Origin: Flammeovirgaceae bacterium UBA4465
Lineage (GTDB): Bacteria; Bacteroidota; Bacteroidia; Cytophagales; Cyclobacteriaceae
Length of the DNA: 64,000 nt
Assembly (NCBI GenBank): GCA_905182655.1
Contig: CAJJCN010000022.1
Span: 1 to 64,000, forward strand
Direction: 5' to 3'
Shown: positions 36,171 to 44,560 of the stretch, piece by piece
Position numbering within the stretch: position 1 is the stretch's first letter
Layout of the letters: each line of letters starts with the position of its first letter
The notes under the pieces: generated by a model
Database searches by the model: none
Seen by the model: only the letters and a program-made list of their open reading frames with translations
Told to the model about the DNA's origin: nothing
Program-made: the position numbers and the translations under genes

Positions 36171-37532
36171 TTAGCTATTTCGAATGAGTTCAATTCCTTC
36201 CCGTATAATGGCTTGAATATCGTTTTTAGAGACATCTATATATTCACACAAGGCCACATCTTCTTCAATGACCTCATAAATACCCAATGCTTCCATTTCA
36301 TCGTAATCGTTTGAAATGATCGACTTAAACAAATAAGTTGGCAAAATATCCATGGGTAAAATTTTCTCAAAAGCGCCAGAGATCGTGAAATTTCTTTGTT
36401 CACCGTTGGTGTTGGTATCTAAAACCTTCTCTTTTTTTGGACTTAAAAAAGATAACAAACCAAAAGCTTTGTGAAAGCTTAACTTCTCGAAGCTTGGTAA
36501 CAACCAACCCAGAAACTCCTCTTGGTCTCCTTCTGGGATAACGGATATCTGATTATGGAAATGACCCAAATACCCCCGATCACCTACATGCTCGCCTGTC
36601 AGCACATTTCCCGCGATAAATCTAACATGTGTTCCTTTGATGTTTTCAGCCACTAGTTTATCCAAACACGCCCCAGAATAAGTCTTGACATAATGTGGAT
36701 TAATTACTTCGGAACCGGTAATAGCAATCAACTTGGAAGCATCGTAAATGCCTTCTGAAAATAAAGTTCCAATTCGAGCAACCGACAGCGGATCGATGGT
36801 CCAAACCTTATCTTTTTTACCGATAGGCTTTATGTGGTGTATCTGTACCCCTACATTCCCTGCTGGATGAGGCCCTGAAAATTTGTTAATGTTCGCATGA
36901 TCAGTACCACTGAAAACACTCGGTATTTCAGAAGCATCTAGGTTCAGATGTATATTTCCCTTGGCTAACTTGTTTAGAACATCAACTCCTAGCTGAAAAG
37001 CCCCTTCTCTCCCGCGCATGATGTAAGCCATATCTGGGGCACACGGGTTTGAATCAAATGCCGAAATGTAAATAGCAGAAGGCACGTCTGATGGATTGGC
37101 TAGCACTCCATAAGGTCGTTGGATAAACGAGGGCCAAATACCGCTAACCGTTAACGTTGCTATCGCTTCCGCTCTCGTCAGATTAATGATGTCTGTTTTT
37201 GTGTGTTTTTTGAAGGTTTTGTACTCAATTTCTTTATCCGCTAAAATACGGATTTCAATAACTTTTCTTCTTTCACCCCTTATAATCTCACTGATTTCCC
37301 CGCTCACGGGTGCAACGAATAGCACCTCCTCACTTCCTTTGTCAAAAAATAGTGGGCTCCCTGACTTCACATTTTCACCAACGGATACCAATAGTTTTGG
37401 CTGTACTAAGCCTTTGAAATCACTAGGTTTAATGGCAAAAGAATCAGGCTGATTGATCTTGTGCTCTTCCAGAAGAGCACGGCCGGCCAAAGGAATGTTA
37501 AACCCTTTATTTAAATGAAATGTTTGAGGCAT
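36171..37532 (-). CDS. nqrA: Na+-translocating NADH:quinone reductase subunit A
   Basis: NqrA is the peripheral cytoplasmic subunit involved in quinone reduction. The 453-residue protein starts with the typical GFNIPLAGRA block. It shows KLLVSVGENVKSGSPLFFDK (barrel-sandwich lipoyl-like domain), the FIQRPYG motif and TGEHVGDRGYLGHFHNQI. RnfC-type ferredoxin cysteines are absent, which supports Nqr rather than Rnf. It is the first gene of the operon. Confidence 0.95.
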   Translation of the reverse strand: MPQTFHLNKGFNIPLAGRALLEEHKINQPDSFAIKPSDFKGLVQPKLLVSVGENVKSGSPLFFDKGSEEVLFVAPVSGEISEIIRGERRKVIEIRILADKEIEYKTFKKHTKTDIINLTRAEAIATLTVSGIWPSFIQRPYGVLANPSDVPSAIYISAFDSNPCAPDMAYIMRGREGAFQLGVDVLNKLAKGNIHLNLDASEIPSVFSGTDHANINKFSGPHPAGNVGVQIHHIKPIGKKDKVWTIDPLSVARIGTLFSEGIYDASKLIAITGSEVINPHYVKTYSGACLDKLVAENIKGTHVRFIAGNVLTGEHVGDRGYLGHFHNQISVIPEGDQEEFLGWLLPSFEKLSFHKAFGLLSFLSPKKEKVLDTNTNGEQRNFTISGAFEKILPMDILPTYLFKSIISNDYDEMEALGIYEVIEEDVALCEYIDVSKNDIQAIIREGIELIRNS

Positions 37533-37566
37533 GAATTTAGCTTTATGATCTTCTTCAAGATTTCAT

Positions 37567-37574
37567 CAAAATTA
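37567..37574 (-). promoter_or_regulatory. Candidate -7 box of the nqr operon
   Basis: TAATTTTG on the minus strand (plus CAAAATTA) matches TAnnTTTG 34 bp before the nqrA start. A -33 TTG is found only at a longer distance (37603-37605, 28-base spacing), so this is a tentative assignment. Confidence 0.35.
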
Positions 37575-37657
37575 ATAATAAATCTTTAAAAAAATAAGGT
37601 AACAAGTCAACTAAATGCTTTTTGTAGCTTAATAAAATTTACTGAGTGCCTTGGTGC

Positions 37658-38530
37658 TCAAGGCAATAAATGATTGGATACTTGTTCCATCAACCAGTTC
37701 GGAGTAGAAGTCGCTCCGCAAATACCTACGTGATCGGTATTCTTAAGCCATTCTGCCTTGATTTCATGCTCATTTTCAATAAAATAACTTCGCGGATTTT
37801 GTTTAAGGCAGACCTGATAAAGTGCCTTTCCATTCGAACTTTTTTTACCAGAAACAAAAAGAATTACATCGTGTTGTTTAGAGAATTTTTCTAATTGGGG
37901 CTCTCGATTAGATACTTGTCGACAAATGCTATCATTTGCCTTAAATTCACCTTCAATGAGTTGCCCATTTTCTTGTGTTATACGACCCTCAATGAGCGAC
38001 TTCATATTATAGAAGCCCTTAGTGCTTTTTGTGGTTTGACTGTACAGGATAATGGGCCTAGACCAATCGATGGCCTCTAGATCTTTTTCCTCCATCACCA
38101 CAATCGCCTCATCATTGGTTTGACCAATCAGACCGATCACTTCAGCATGTCCTGGTTTACCGTAAATGACGACTTGCCCATTTTTTTCTTTGACTTGATC
38201 AAAAGAATTTTTCACTCTGTTTTGAAGCTTGAGTACTACAGGACAAGAAGCGTCAATCAACTCAATGTTATTGGACAAAGCTAACTTATACGTCTCAGGA
38301 GGCTCGCCATGTGCCCGAATCAATACTTTAGCATCATAGATTTTCTTTAAGTCTTCATGGTTAATTATTTTTAGGCCTTTCGCCTCCAGACGCGCCACTT
38401 CCATACTGTTGTGCACAATATCTCCCAAGCAATATAAAGTCCCTCCATTATCCATTTCATCCTCGGCCATCTGAATGGCAAACTCAACACCGAAACAATA
38501 ACCTGAATTAATGTCTATTTCAACCTTCAT
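37658..38530 (-). CDS. ispH: 4-hydroxy-3-methylbut-2-enyl diphosphate reductase
   Basis: IspH is the last enzyme of the non-mevalonate isoprenoid pathway, a [4Fe-4S] protein giving IPP and DMAPP. The 290-residue protein has the cluster cysteines at C12 (SGYCFGV), C96 (DASCPVV) and the late CGATSTPNWLMEQV region. RAHGEPPE and YGKPGHAEVIGL carry the catalytic-site histidines. It overlaps cmk by 11 bp and ends the fabD - small lipoprotein - cmk - ispH set. Confidence 0.96.
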   Translation of the reverse strand: MKVEIDINSGYCFGVEFAIQMAEDEMDNGGTLYCLGDIVHNSMEVARLEAKGLKIINHEDLKKIYDAKVLIRAHGEPPETYKLALSNNIELIDASCPVVLKLQNRVKNSFDQVKEKNGQVVIYGKPGHAEVIGLIGQTNDEAIVVMEEKDLEAIDWSRPIILYSQTTKSTKGFYNMKSLIEGRITQENGQLIEGEFKANDSICRQVSNREPQLEKFSKQHDVILFVSGKKSSNGKALYQVCLKQNPRSYFIENEHEIKAEWLKNTDHVGICGATSTPNWLMEQVSNHLLP

Positions 38531-39203
38531 AAATAATTTTATTGGCTAAGTCTATGATTTCTTTCACTTGACCATCAAAGGTAAGGTAGCTACTATCCAA
38601 TGCAATCGCATCCGCTGCCTTTATCAATGGACTATCTATTCTCGTAGTATCTAAACGATCTCTTGAAGCAAGGTTTTTTTTAATCTCTTCTGAAGTAACC
38701 TGAATTCCTTGCCCCTCAAGCTCCTCATGTCGACGTTTTGTTCTGATATCCAAATCGGCGGTCATAAATATTTTAAGGGCGGCATCAGGGAACACCACCG
38801 TACCTATGTCTCTCCCATCCATTACCATACTTTTATGCAGCCCCAGAGCTTGTTGCCTATTGACTAATTTTTTTCTAATCAAGGGCTGGGCCGCAATTTG
38901 ACTCACAATTTCATTAATTTCTGGAAGCCTGATTTGATGATCCATGATTTGACCATTTAACAAAATTTCTGAAGCATTCAGCGCCTTATTGAAACGGAAA
39001 GAGATTAAAATCTCATCTAACGCCACAATCACTTCTTCTTCCTCTTCAAAATCAATTTGATGATCTATGAAATAGCGAGCAACACAACGGTACATCGCAC
39101 CTGAATCAATATAAGTATAACCTAAAGCACTGGCTACTTTTTTGGCAGTTGAACTTTTTCCAGTGCCCGAAAAACCATCGATCGCTATGACAATATCCCC
39201 CAT
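38520..39203 (-). CDS. cmk: Cytidylate kinase
   Basis: Cmk phosphorylates CMP and dCMP for nucleotide supply. It is a cytoplasmic protein with the P-loop IDGFSGTGKSSTAKK near the N-terminus, YIDSGAMYRCVA, DGRDIGTVVFPDA and ASRDRLDTTR (lid). The start is placed at ATG 39203 (227 residues, MGDIVIAIDG) because this ATG shares a base with the stop of the preceding small gene (TGATG). Another ATG two codons upstream, at 39209, lies inside that gene. Confidence 0.95.
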   Translation of the reverse strand: MGDIVIAIDGFSGTGKSSTAKKVASALGYTYIDSGAMYRCVARYFIDHQIDFEEEEEVIVALDEILISFRFNKALNASEILLNGQIMDHQIRLPEINEIVSQIAAQPLIRKKLVNRQQALGLHKSMVMDGRDIGTVVFPDAALKIFMTADLDIRTKRRHEELEGQGIQVTSEEIKKNLASRDRLDTTRIDSPLIKAADAIALDSSYLTFDGQVKEIIDLANKIIYEG

Positions 39204-39364
39204 CAGCAATCCTTGACAGGGCAGTTAGATTTTCCTGGCTTCATTTTACCTTTGTAGCGCTGTTGACCAGGGTTGTTTTTACAACTTTCCAAAGGAGATA
39301 CAATCAATATTAACAACAAAAGGGTCGCAAGATAGAAAAAATATTTTTTTATAGAATATCTCAT
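39203..39364 (-). CDS. Small lipoprotein between fabD and cmk
   Basis: This 53-codon gene starts with an ATG that shares its A with the fabD stop (TAATG) and ends with a TGA sharing its A with the cmk start (TGATG). The product begins MRYSIKKYFFYLATLLLL. It has a lysine-bearing signal segment and a lipobox-like SPLESC near residues 23-28. The short mature part is basic and contains PGKSNCPVKDC with two cysteines. Function is unknown; the tight coupling and lipobox argue that it is a real, translated gene. Confidence 0.7.
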   Translation of the reverse strand: MRYSIKKYFFYLATLLLLILIVSPLESCKNNPGQQRYKGKMKPGKSNCPVKDC

Positions 39365-40236
39365 TAAAAACTATTTACCTGCATTTCTCGATTTACTTTT
39401 TTAATCAGCCCTTGTAAAACATTGCCAGGACCTGACTCATAAAAAGACGTCGCTCCATCTTTAATCATCTGTTCTACACATTGGGTCCATTTTACCGGAG
39501 AGGTCAATTGCGCCATGAGGTTAGACTTGATCTCTAAAACATCTGTGTTGCCTCTCGCATCTACGTTTTGATAAATAGGGCATCTTGGAGCCTTAAATTC
39601 AGTAGCTGCGATGGCTTCGGCTAACTCGGTACGAGCCGGCTCCATCAAAGGCGAATGAAATGCTCCACTGACGGGAAGAAGTAATGCCCGCTTTGCACCT
39701 GCCGCTTTCATACCTTCACAAGCCAAATTAACGGCTGCGATTTGACCCGAGATCACCAATTGACCCGGGCAATTGTAATTAGCCGCTACCACAACCCCTT
39801 CGGTTTCAGCACAAATCTCTTCGACCCGCTCGTCGGCAAGTCCTATAATAGCGGCCATCGTTGAGGGTTCTTGTTCACAGGCTTTTTGCATGGCCATTGA
39901 CCGCTGCGCGACCAATCTCAATCCATCCTCGAAATCAAGCACCCCATTGGCAACCAAGGCTGAAAATTCTCCTAAAGAATGACCTGCTGTCATTTCTGGT
40001 GAAAAATCATCCTTACTTAAAGCATTGATGATGCTATGTAAAAATACGGCTGGCTGGGTTACTTTGGTTTGTTTTAAATCTTCTGGAGTTCCCTCAAACA
40101 TTATTTGGGTAATCTCAAACTCCAGTATTTCATTGGCTCGTAGAAAATATTTTTTTGCTACGGGATTTGATGCAAATAATTCTTTGCCCATTCCAGGATA
40201 CTGTGCCCCTTGTCCGGGAAATACAAATGCACGCAT
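39364..40236 (-). CDS. fabD: Malonyl-CoA--acyl carrier protein transacylase
   Basis: FabD loads malonyl groups from CoA onto ACP for fatty-acid synthesis. The 290-residue protein has the PGQGAQYPGMG start, the nucleophile in GHSLGE (S87), QRSMAMQ with the carboxylate-binding arginine near 112 and the catalytic His194 in SGAFHSP. Length and motifs are complete. It is the first gene of a set that continues into the small lipoprotein gene, cmk and ispH. Confidence 0.96.
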   Translation of the reverse strand: MRAFVFPGQGAQYPGMGKELFASNPVAKKYFLRANEILEFEITQIMFEGTPEDLKQTKVTQPAVFLHSIINALSKDDFSPEMTAGHSLGEFSALVANGVLDFEDGLRLVAQRSMAMQKACEQEPSTMAAIIGLADERVEEICAETEGVVVAANYNCPGQLVISGQIAAVNLACEGMKAAGAKRALLLPVSGAFHSPLMEPARTELAEAIAATEFKAPRCPIYQNVDARGNTDVLEIKSNLMAQLTSPVKWTQCVEQMIKDGATSFYESGPGNVLQGLIKKVNREMQVNSF

Positions 40237-40264
40237 AGGTTATCTTTAAACTTTAATTCGAGCA

Positions 40265-40292
40265 CAAATCTAGCAAGGATGGATCAATCCAA
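40265..40292 (-). promoter_or_regulatory. Candidate fabD promoter
   Basis: On the minus strand TAGATTTG (40272-40265), identical to the mraZ -7 box, lies 28 bp before the fabD ATG. A TTG at 40292-40290 is 17 bases upstream of it. The element overlaps the 3' end of the DCC-family gene. Confidence 0.5.
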
Positions 40293-40706
40293 AAACCTTT
40301 GTGCCAGTTCTGGCGTCGGTATTTTACATTTTTCTTGTCGTCCAAACCATAAATACCTGTTTTTGGCAATCAAATCATAAAAGTAATCGGTAATTCCAGA
40401 AGGTAAAAAACCAAAAACATAGATCCATCTCCACTTCCATGAAAAGGACTCAGCAACTTTAAATACTGCGGCACTCTTTTGAAACACTTGATGATCCGCA
40501 AACAAGTAAAATGTATTCATCTCCAAGCTAGCCGCTGGTAAATTATTTTTTAACAATATCTTTTGAGCAAACTGTGACTGTAAGGAGGCAAATTTATACT
40601 GCTGTAATACCTCTTGATCGATGATAAAGTTCACGGATCCAATGCAAAGATTACAAACTCCGTCGAATAAAAGGACCGGCTGATCTATTTGAGTAGTTGA
40701 ATCCAT
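40284..40706 (-). CDS. DCC-family thiol-disulfide oxidoreductase-like protein (DUF393)
   Basis: This 140-residue cytoplasmic protein of the DCC family is named for its N-terminal DxxCxxC pattern, here LLFDGVCNLCIGSVNFI with Cys18 and Cys21. The fold is thioredoxin-like and a redox role is likely, but substrates are not established. The C-terminal half has the usual FLPSGITDYFYDLIAKNRYLWFG region. The start overlaps the end of the upstream secreted-protein gene by 22 bp. Confidence 0.88.
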   Translation of the reverse strand: MDSTTQIDQPVLLFDGVCNLCIGSVNFIIDQEVLQQYKFASLQSQFAQKILLKNNLPAASLEMNTFYLFADHQVFQKSAAVFKVAESFSWKWRWIYVFGFLPSGITDYFYDLIAKNRYLWFGRQEKCKIPTPELAQRFLD

Positions 40707-43540
40707 CCCTTATAAGTTTTTGTCGGTTGGGCACTTGGCAACACGTCAAATATTACTTCTGAGACATAAAAATAGATGCCTGCAGCCAGTGGCGACCCCG
40801 CATTATTTTTTCCATCCCAATGGATCAATGTCGATGATTCTTTTTCAAATTGAAAGTCAAAAACTTCTTTACCTGCACGATCAAAAACCTTGAAGGATAC
40901 CTCTAATATAAAGCGAGGACAATTGGAGTTATCAAAGCCTAAAACCGATTCTCCTTTGTTGTAAAGCGGCGTAAAGGTATCATTGATCCCATCGCCATTA
41001 GGTGAAAAAGCATTGGGTAATATAAACTGAGGACAATTATCTATGCAATCCGTATTTGAAAAATCGCTTTCATTCAATGACCGATCCACAGCAGTGATGC
41101 GATAGCAGCCTTTAAAGGAATTTAATATCGGATGCTGATAGCTGGTTGCTACGGTACTATCCAGCAGATAAAAATCTTGATCCAAGCCCGTGGGACTGAA
41201 GTAAACTCGGAAATAGATCACATCATCATCACATTGTGTGCTCTCATTCTCATTCCATGAAATCACGTTTTCATAGGTCACCTCCAAACAATCAGCGGTA
41301 TCATCTCCAGATTCACAATCATAGGGATTGGAGACCGCGACGCCCAAGGGAGTACAAGGAGCTATGTTGTCATTGGGCTGTGCACAAACTACTTGTGAGT
41401 TATTGACCAAGGGAGCGGGTAATATCGGATTGTCATACCCCCCGTACGTAGTGAGAGCATAGCAATAAATCAATTCGTCATCCAGTACCGTATTATTAAA
41501 GTGGCCGTCATCCAAGTACATAAATCCATTTTCTGAAATTTTTACTGAGTCGATCAGGATCATTAGATCTGGATCACTCATATTCACACGATCTCGATAG
41601 ACATAATGATAAGGATAAGTCAATATGTTATTTGACCATGGCACATTCGCTTGCCATGAAATCTCGACAGCACTCAAGAGAGGTTTTGCGCTTAGTTTAA
41701 CAGAGGAGGCCACCGCAGAAGAATCTACAAATGAATTATTGGCATCAAATAAGGCAATCCGATAGGCATAGGCATAGTCTACGGTATTGAGATCAAACTG
41801 ATCGGTATACAAAGTGTCCGATATTTTTTCAGCAACCAATACTTCGTTATTTAAGTAGAATCCTGAAGATCTGTAAAGCGAATACGCATACGGGGGTGGG
41901 AAGGATGACGCATCGATCTCGTAAGGTGGTGTCCAACCTATTTTAATCCGTCCATCATCTGAAGTTTCCAGTACATCGACATGGGTAATCACCGGTGCGT
42001 CGGTCTCTAGTATCAAACATACTTCTTCAGAAATATAGCTGGTCCCACGACCGGGATTTGGAAATTGTGCTACGATTCGATAACAATAATTAGCCCCCGG
42101 AGCCAACCTTTCATCAATGAATACCGTCTCTGAAGCAGGTATTTTTGCAATTAAACTATATCCAGAATAGGCGGGCATGCCTACTTCACAATCATCCACA
42201 CTAAGATCAAAGTCCCCCACACGCCTCCAAATTTCCATTATACTGGCATTACTACAGACATAATCATCCCAGGAAAGTTCGATAGACCTTCCTGATTTGG
42301 GTACGGTAGTCAACCCCTCTGGAGCAGGGGCCACTACGGTTATTTCCCAGGTACCAAACTCGGTCAATGTCGGACCTACTTTGATGTTATTCTCAATAGG
42401 GTTATCTGCCACTTTGAACTGTACCTCATAAGCCCTTTCCCTTACGTGACCACAAAAGGTATTCCATTCAAAATTTAATTTTCCCGGGGTAGCTTGGAGG
42501 GTAGCTGGGAAAGAATTGGGACTTTTATAGGTAGCGGGTGAATTAATTTCAAACGGCCCTCCAAAAGCTTCTATTTTTACTTGGTGACCATCTGGATCCG
42601 TACCCACTATAGCTTGTAGCACCTGATCTCCCGCCGTCACGCAAATCGGATCTGGAATTTCTAATTCGGGTTTTTCATTGTCGCCCTCATAAATGATGAT
42701 CTGCATATCTCGTGTTACATAACCCAAGCGATACCATTGTCCCCCTATTTGTCTCCACTCCTCAATCCTAAAAGCAACATTATATTCTGCGCAATCAGAA
42801 ACCCCACCTGGGCAATCTGTCCTGCCTAAATTGAAGATATCTCCTGGAGCATCCCAGATAAGATCCCCATAGGCCTCATCCAAATTAAGGACAGGGGGCG
42901 TTAAGTTTTCACTTCCTTGACCAAAATTGGTATAGAAATCAGGGTGATTCAGTGATTTATAAAGGACTACCTCTGTCCTTTTTCCACTTTTTGGGGTGAC
43001 TAAATAATAGGCGAGACTGTCTCCATCAATATCAAAAGCACCTGCATTGTGTATAAATCGAGCACCGGGAATCCCTTCATCAATGGGGGGAACCGTCAAT
43101 ACAGGCGTATTATTCACCCCAAAAAAAGGATCTATAATAATGAGGGTTTCAGTATAAAATGGCGTGTTTAAAGAATTTTCCATATTGGCAATGCCATCAT
43201 TTCTGTTCTCCTCGGAATAGCTCACAATATAGCTATTGGGCGCTTGATACGTATGGACCAAAGTAAACTCTGCGCGCACAATATTTGCAGTTAATTGAGT
43301 CTCTAGCACATTAAAATCTCCAGAGATCACCGTACCATCTCCAAAATCAAAGTCACCCCCGCCAAACTCAATACCCGTATCAGTATCCCTGTATCCAATA
43401 AACGTAAATTCGTATTCAAAGGTCAAATTACTGGTTCTGCGTGCAATCACTTCACCCGCTCTAATGTGCGAGGCATTGACCGCTTCAAAGCAAAGCAGTT
43501 GTATTAAAAAGAGTGCTCCTAAAAATTTAGCAAAATTCAT
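40685..43540 (-). CDS. Large secreted protein with gliding-motility-associated C-terminal domain (type IX secretion cargo)
   Basis: This 951-residue exported protein starts at ATG 43540 (MNFAKFLGALFLIQLL, signal peptide ending near VNASH); an ATG five codons earlier is also open. The N-terminal third resembles PKD/Ig-type surface modules (FDFGDGTVISG). Several fibronectin-type-III-like repeats with Trp/Tyr-spaced strands follow. The last about 95 residues form the gliding-motility-associated (CHU_C) sorting domain: LPNAFSPNGDGINDTF, FKVFDRAGKEVF, WDGKNNAGSPLAAGIYFY. The protein is expected at the cell surface or released by type IX secretion. No catalytic domain is recognised. Confidence 0.88.
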   Translation of the reverse strand: MNFAKFLGALFLIQLLCFEAVNASHIRAGEVIARRTSNLTFEYEFTFIGYRDTDTGIEFGGGDFDFGDGTVISGDFNVLETQLTANIVRAEFTLVHTYQAPNSYIVSYSEENRNDGIANMENSLNTPFYTETLIIIDPFFGVNNTPVLTVPPIDEGIPGARFIHNAGAFDIDGDSLAYYLVTPKSGKRTEVVLYKSLNHPDFYTNFGQGSENLTPPVLNLDEAYGDLIWDAPGDIFNLGRTDCPGGVSDCAEYNVAFRIEEWRQIGGQWYRLGYVTRDMQIIIYEGDNEKPELEIPDPICVTAGDQVLQAIVGTDPDGHQVKIEAFGGPFEINSPATYKSPNSFPATLQATPGKLNFEWNTFCGHVRERAYEVQFKVADNPIENNIKVGPTLTEFGTWEITVVAPAPEGLTTVPKSGRSIELSWDDYVCSNASIMEIWRRVGDFDLSVDDCEVGMPAYSGYSLIAKIPASETVFIDERLAPGANYCYRIVAQFPNPGRGTSYISEEVCLILETDAPVITHVDVLETSDDGRIKIGWTPPYEIDASSFPPPYAYSLYRSSGFYLNNEVLVAEKISDTLYTDQFDLNTVDYAYAYRIALFDANNSFVDSSAVASSVKLSAKPLLSAVEISWQANVPWSNNILTYPYHYVYRDRVNMSDPDLMILIDSVKISENGFMYLDDGHFNNTVLDDELIYCYALTTYGGYDNPILPAPLVNNSQVVCAQPNDNIAPCTPLGVAVSNPYDCESGDDTADCLEVTYENVISWNENESTQCDDDVIYFRVYFSPTGLDQDFYLLDSTVATSYQHPILNSFKGCYRITAVDRSLNESDFSNTDCIDNCPQFILPNAFSPNGDGINDTFTPLYNKGESVLGFDNSNCPRFILEVSFKVFDRAGKEVFDFQFEKESSTLIHWDGKNNAGSPLAAGIYFYVSEVIFDVLPSAQPTKTYKGWIQLLK

Positions 43541-43769
43541 ATTTAATGAAGTCAAGGCTCATAATCGACTATAAAATAAACGTCGTTAACCCTTTAAAAT
43601 TATATTAAATCCAACCTTAACCATAGGGCTCTCACGATGAAAATGTTTTGTCGAATAAACTTAAGTGCAAGAATAAGGCCAAAAACGATAGAAATAAGTT
43701 GTCAAAAGACGAAACTATCATTTTTATCTACAATTAAGCGCTAAACCGAAATCAAATTAGCCTGGATCA

Positions 43770-43800
43770 TTGGAAGATAACCAATCTAAATATAACTTTG
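43770..43800 (+). promoter_or_regulatory. Promoter of sdhCAB
   Basis: TTG (43770-43772), a 20-base spacer and TAACTTTG (43793-43800) match the Bacteroidota TTG/TAnnTTTG promoter fully. The expected transcription start is near 43807, about 30 bases before the sdhC ATG. Confidence 0.7.
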
Positions 43801-43837
43801 GTTTCAACCTGATGAAATCTAAAATTAAATTAGCACA

Positions 43838-44494
43838 ATGAGTTTTATATCGAGTTCAATCGGAAAAAAAGTAGCCATGTCGCTCTCTGCCTTTTTCCTT
43901 ATCTCTTTTCTGCTTCTACACGTGGCGATTAATTTATTATCAGTGGTCAGTGCGGAAATGTATAACGAAGCCTCACATTTTATGGGCACCAATCCCGTGG
44001 TACAATTTATTATGCAGCCAATTCTTATTTTAGGGGTCTTATTCCATTTTATAATGGGGTTTGTACTGGAATTTCAAAATAAGAGTGCGAGACCCGTCAA
44101 ATATGAAATGAAAAATAATCAAGGAAATTCTAGTTGGCTTTCTAGAAACATGATTTATTCAGGACTGGTCATTTTGGCTTTTTTAGGACTGCATTTCTAT
44201 GATTTTTGGATCCCTGAAATACAATATAAATATATTGCTTTCGAAGCCCCTGACGAACACAGATACTTTGCTGAACTGGTACACAAATTTGAAAACCCGC
44301 TCCGGGTTGGGTTTTATGCCGTCTCTTTCATCTTATTGATGATGCATTTATTACACGGTTTTCAGTCAGCATTTCAATCTTTGGGAGTCAACAATAAGTT
44401 TACACCTGGTATTAAAAAGACGGCTTGGGCCTTTTCAGTAGTCGTCCCATTGGCATTTGTATTTATTGCACTGTTTCATCATTTCAATCACTAA
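43838..44494 (+). CDS. sdhC: Succinate dehydrogenase cytochrome b subunit
   Basis: This is the membrane anchor of succinate dehydrogenase/fumarate reductase of the single-subunit diheme type common in Bacteroidota. The 218-residue protein has five membrane segments beginning with IGKKVAMSLSAFFLISFLLLH. Histidine ligands are visible in LLLHVAIN, LGVLFHFIMG, FLGLHFYDFW and LMMHLLHGFQSAFQ. No separate sdhD is needed or present. It is the first gene of sdhCAB. Confidence 0.93.
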   Translation: MSFISSSIGKKVAMSLSAFFLISFLLLHVAINLLSVVSAEMYNEASHFMGTNPVVQFIMQPILILGVLFHFIMGFVLEFQNKSARPVKYEMKNNQGNSSWLSRNMIYSGLVILAFLGLHFYDFWIPEIQYKYIAFEAPDEHRYFAELVHKFENPLRVGFYAVSFILLMMHLLHGFQSAFQSLGVNNKFTPGIKKTAWAFSVVVPLAFVFIALFHHFNH

Positions 44495-44560
44495 ATCCAA
44501 ATGCTCAACAATCATATATGATGCTGATTTTTGAACTAAAACACATTAAGTAATACTGAC

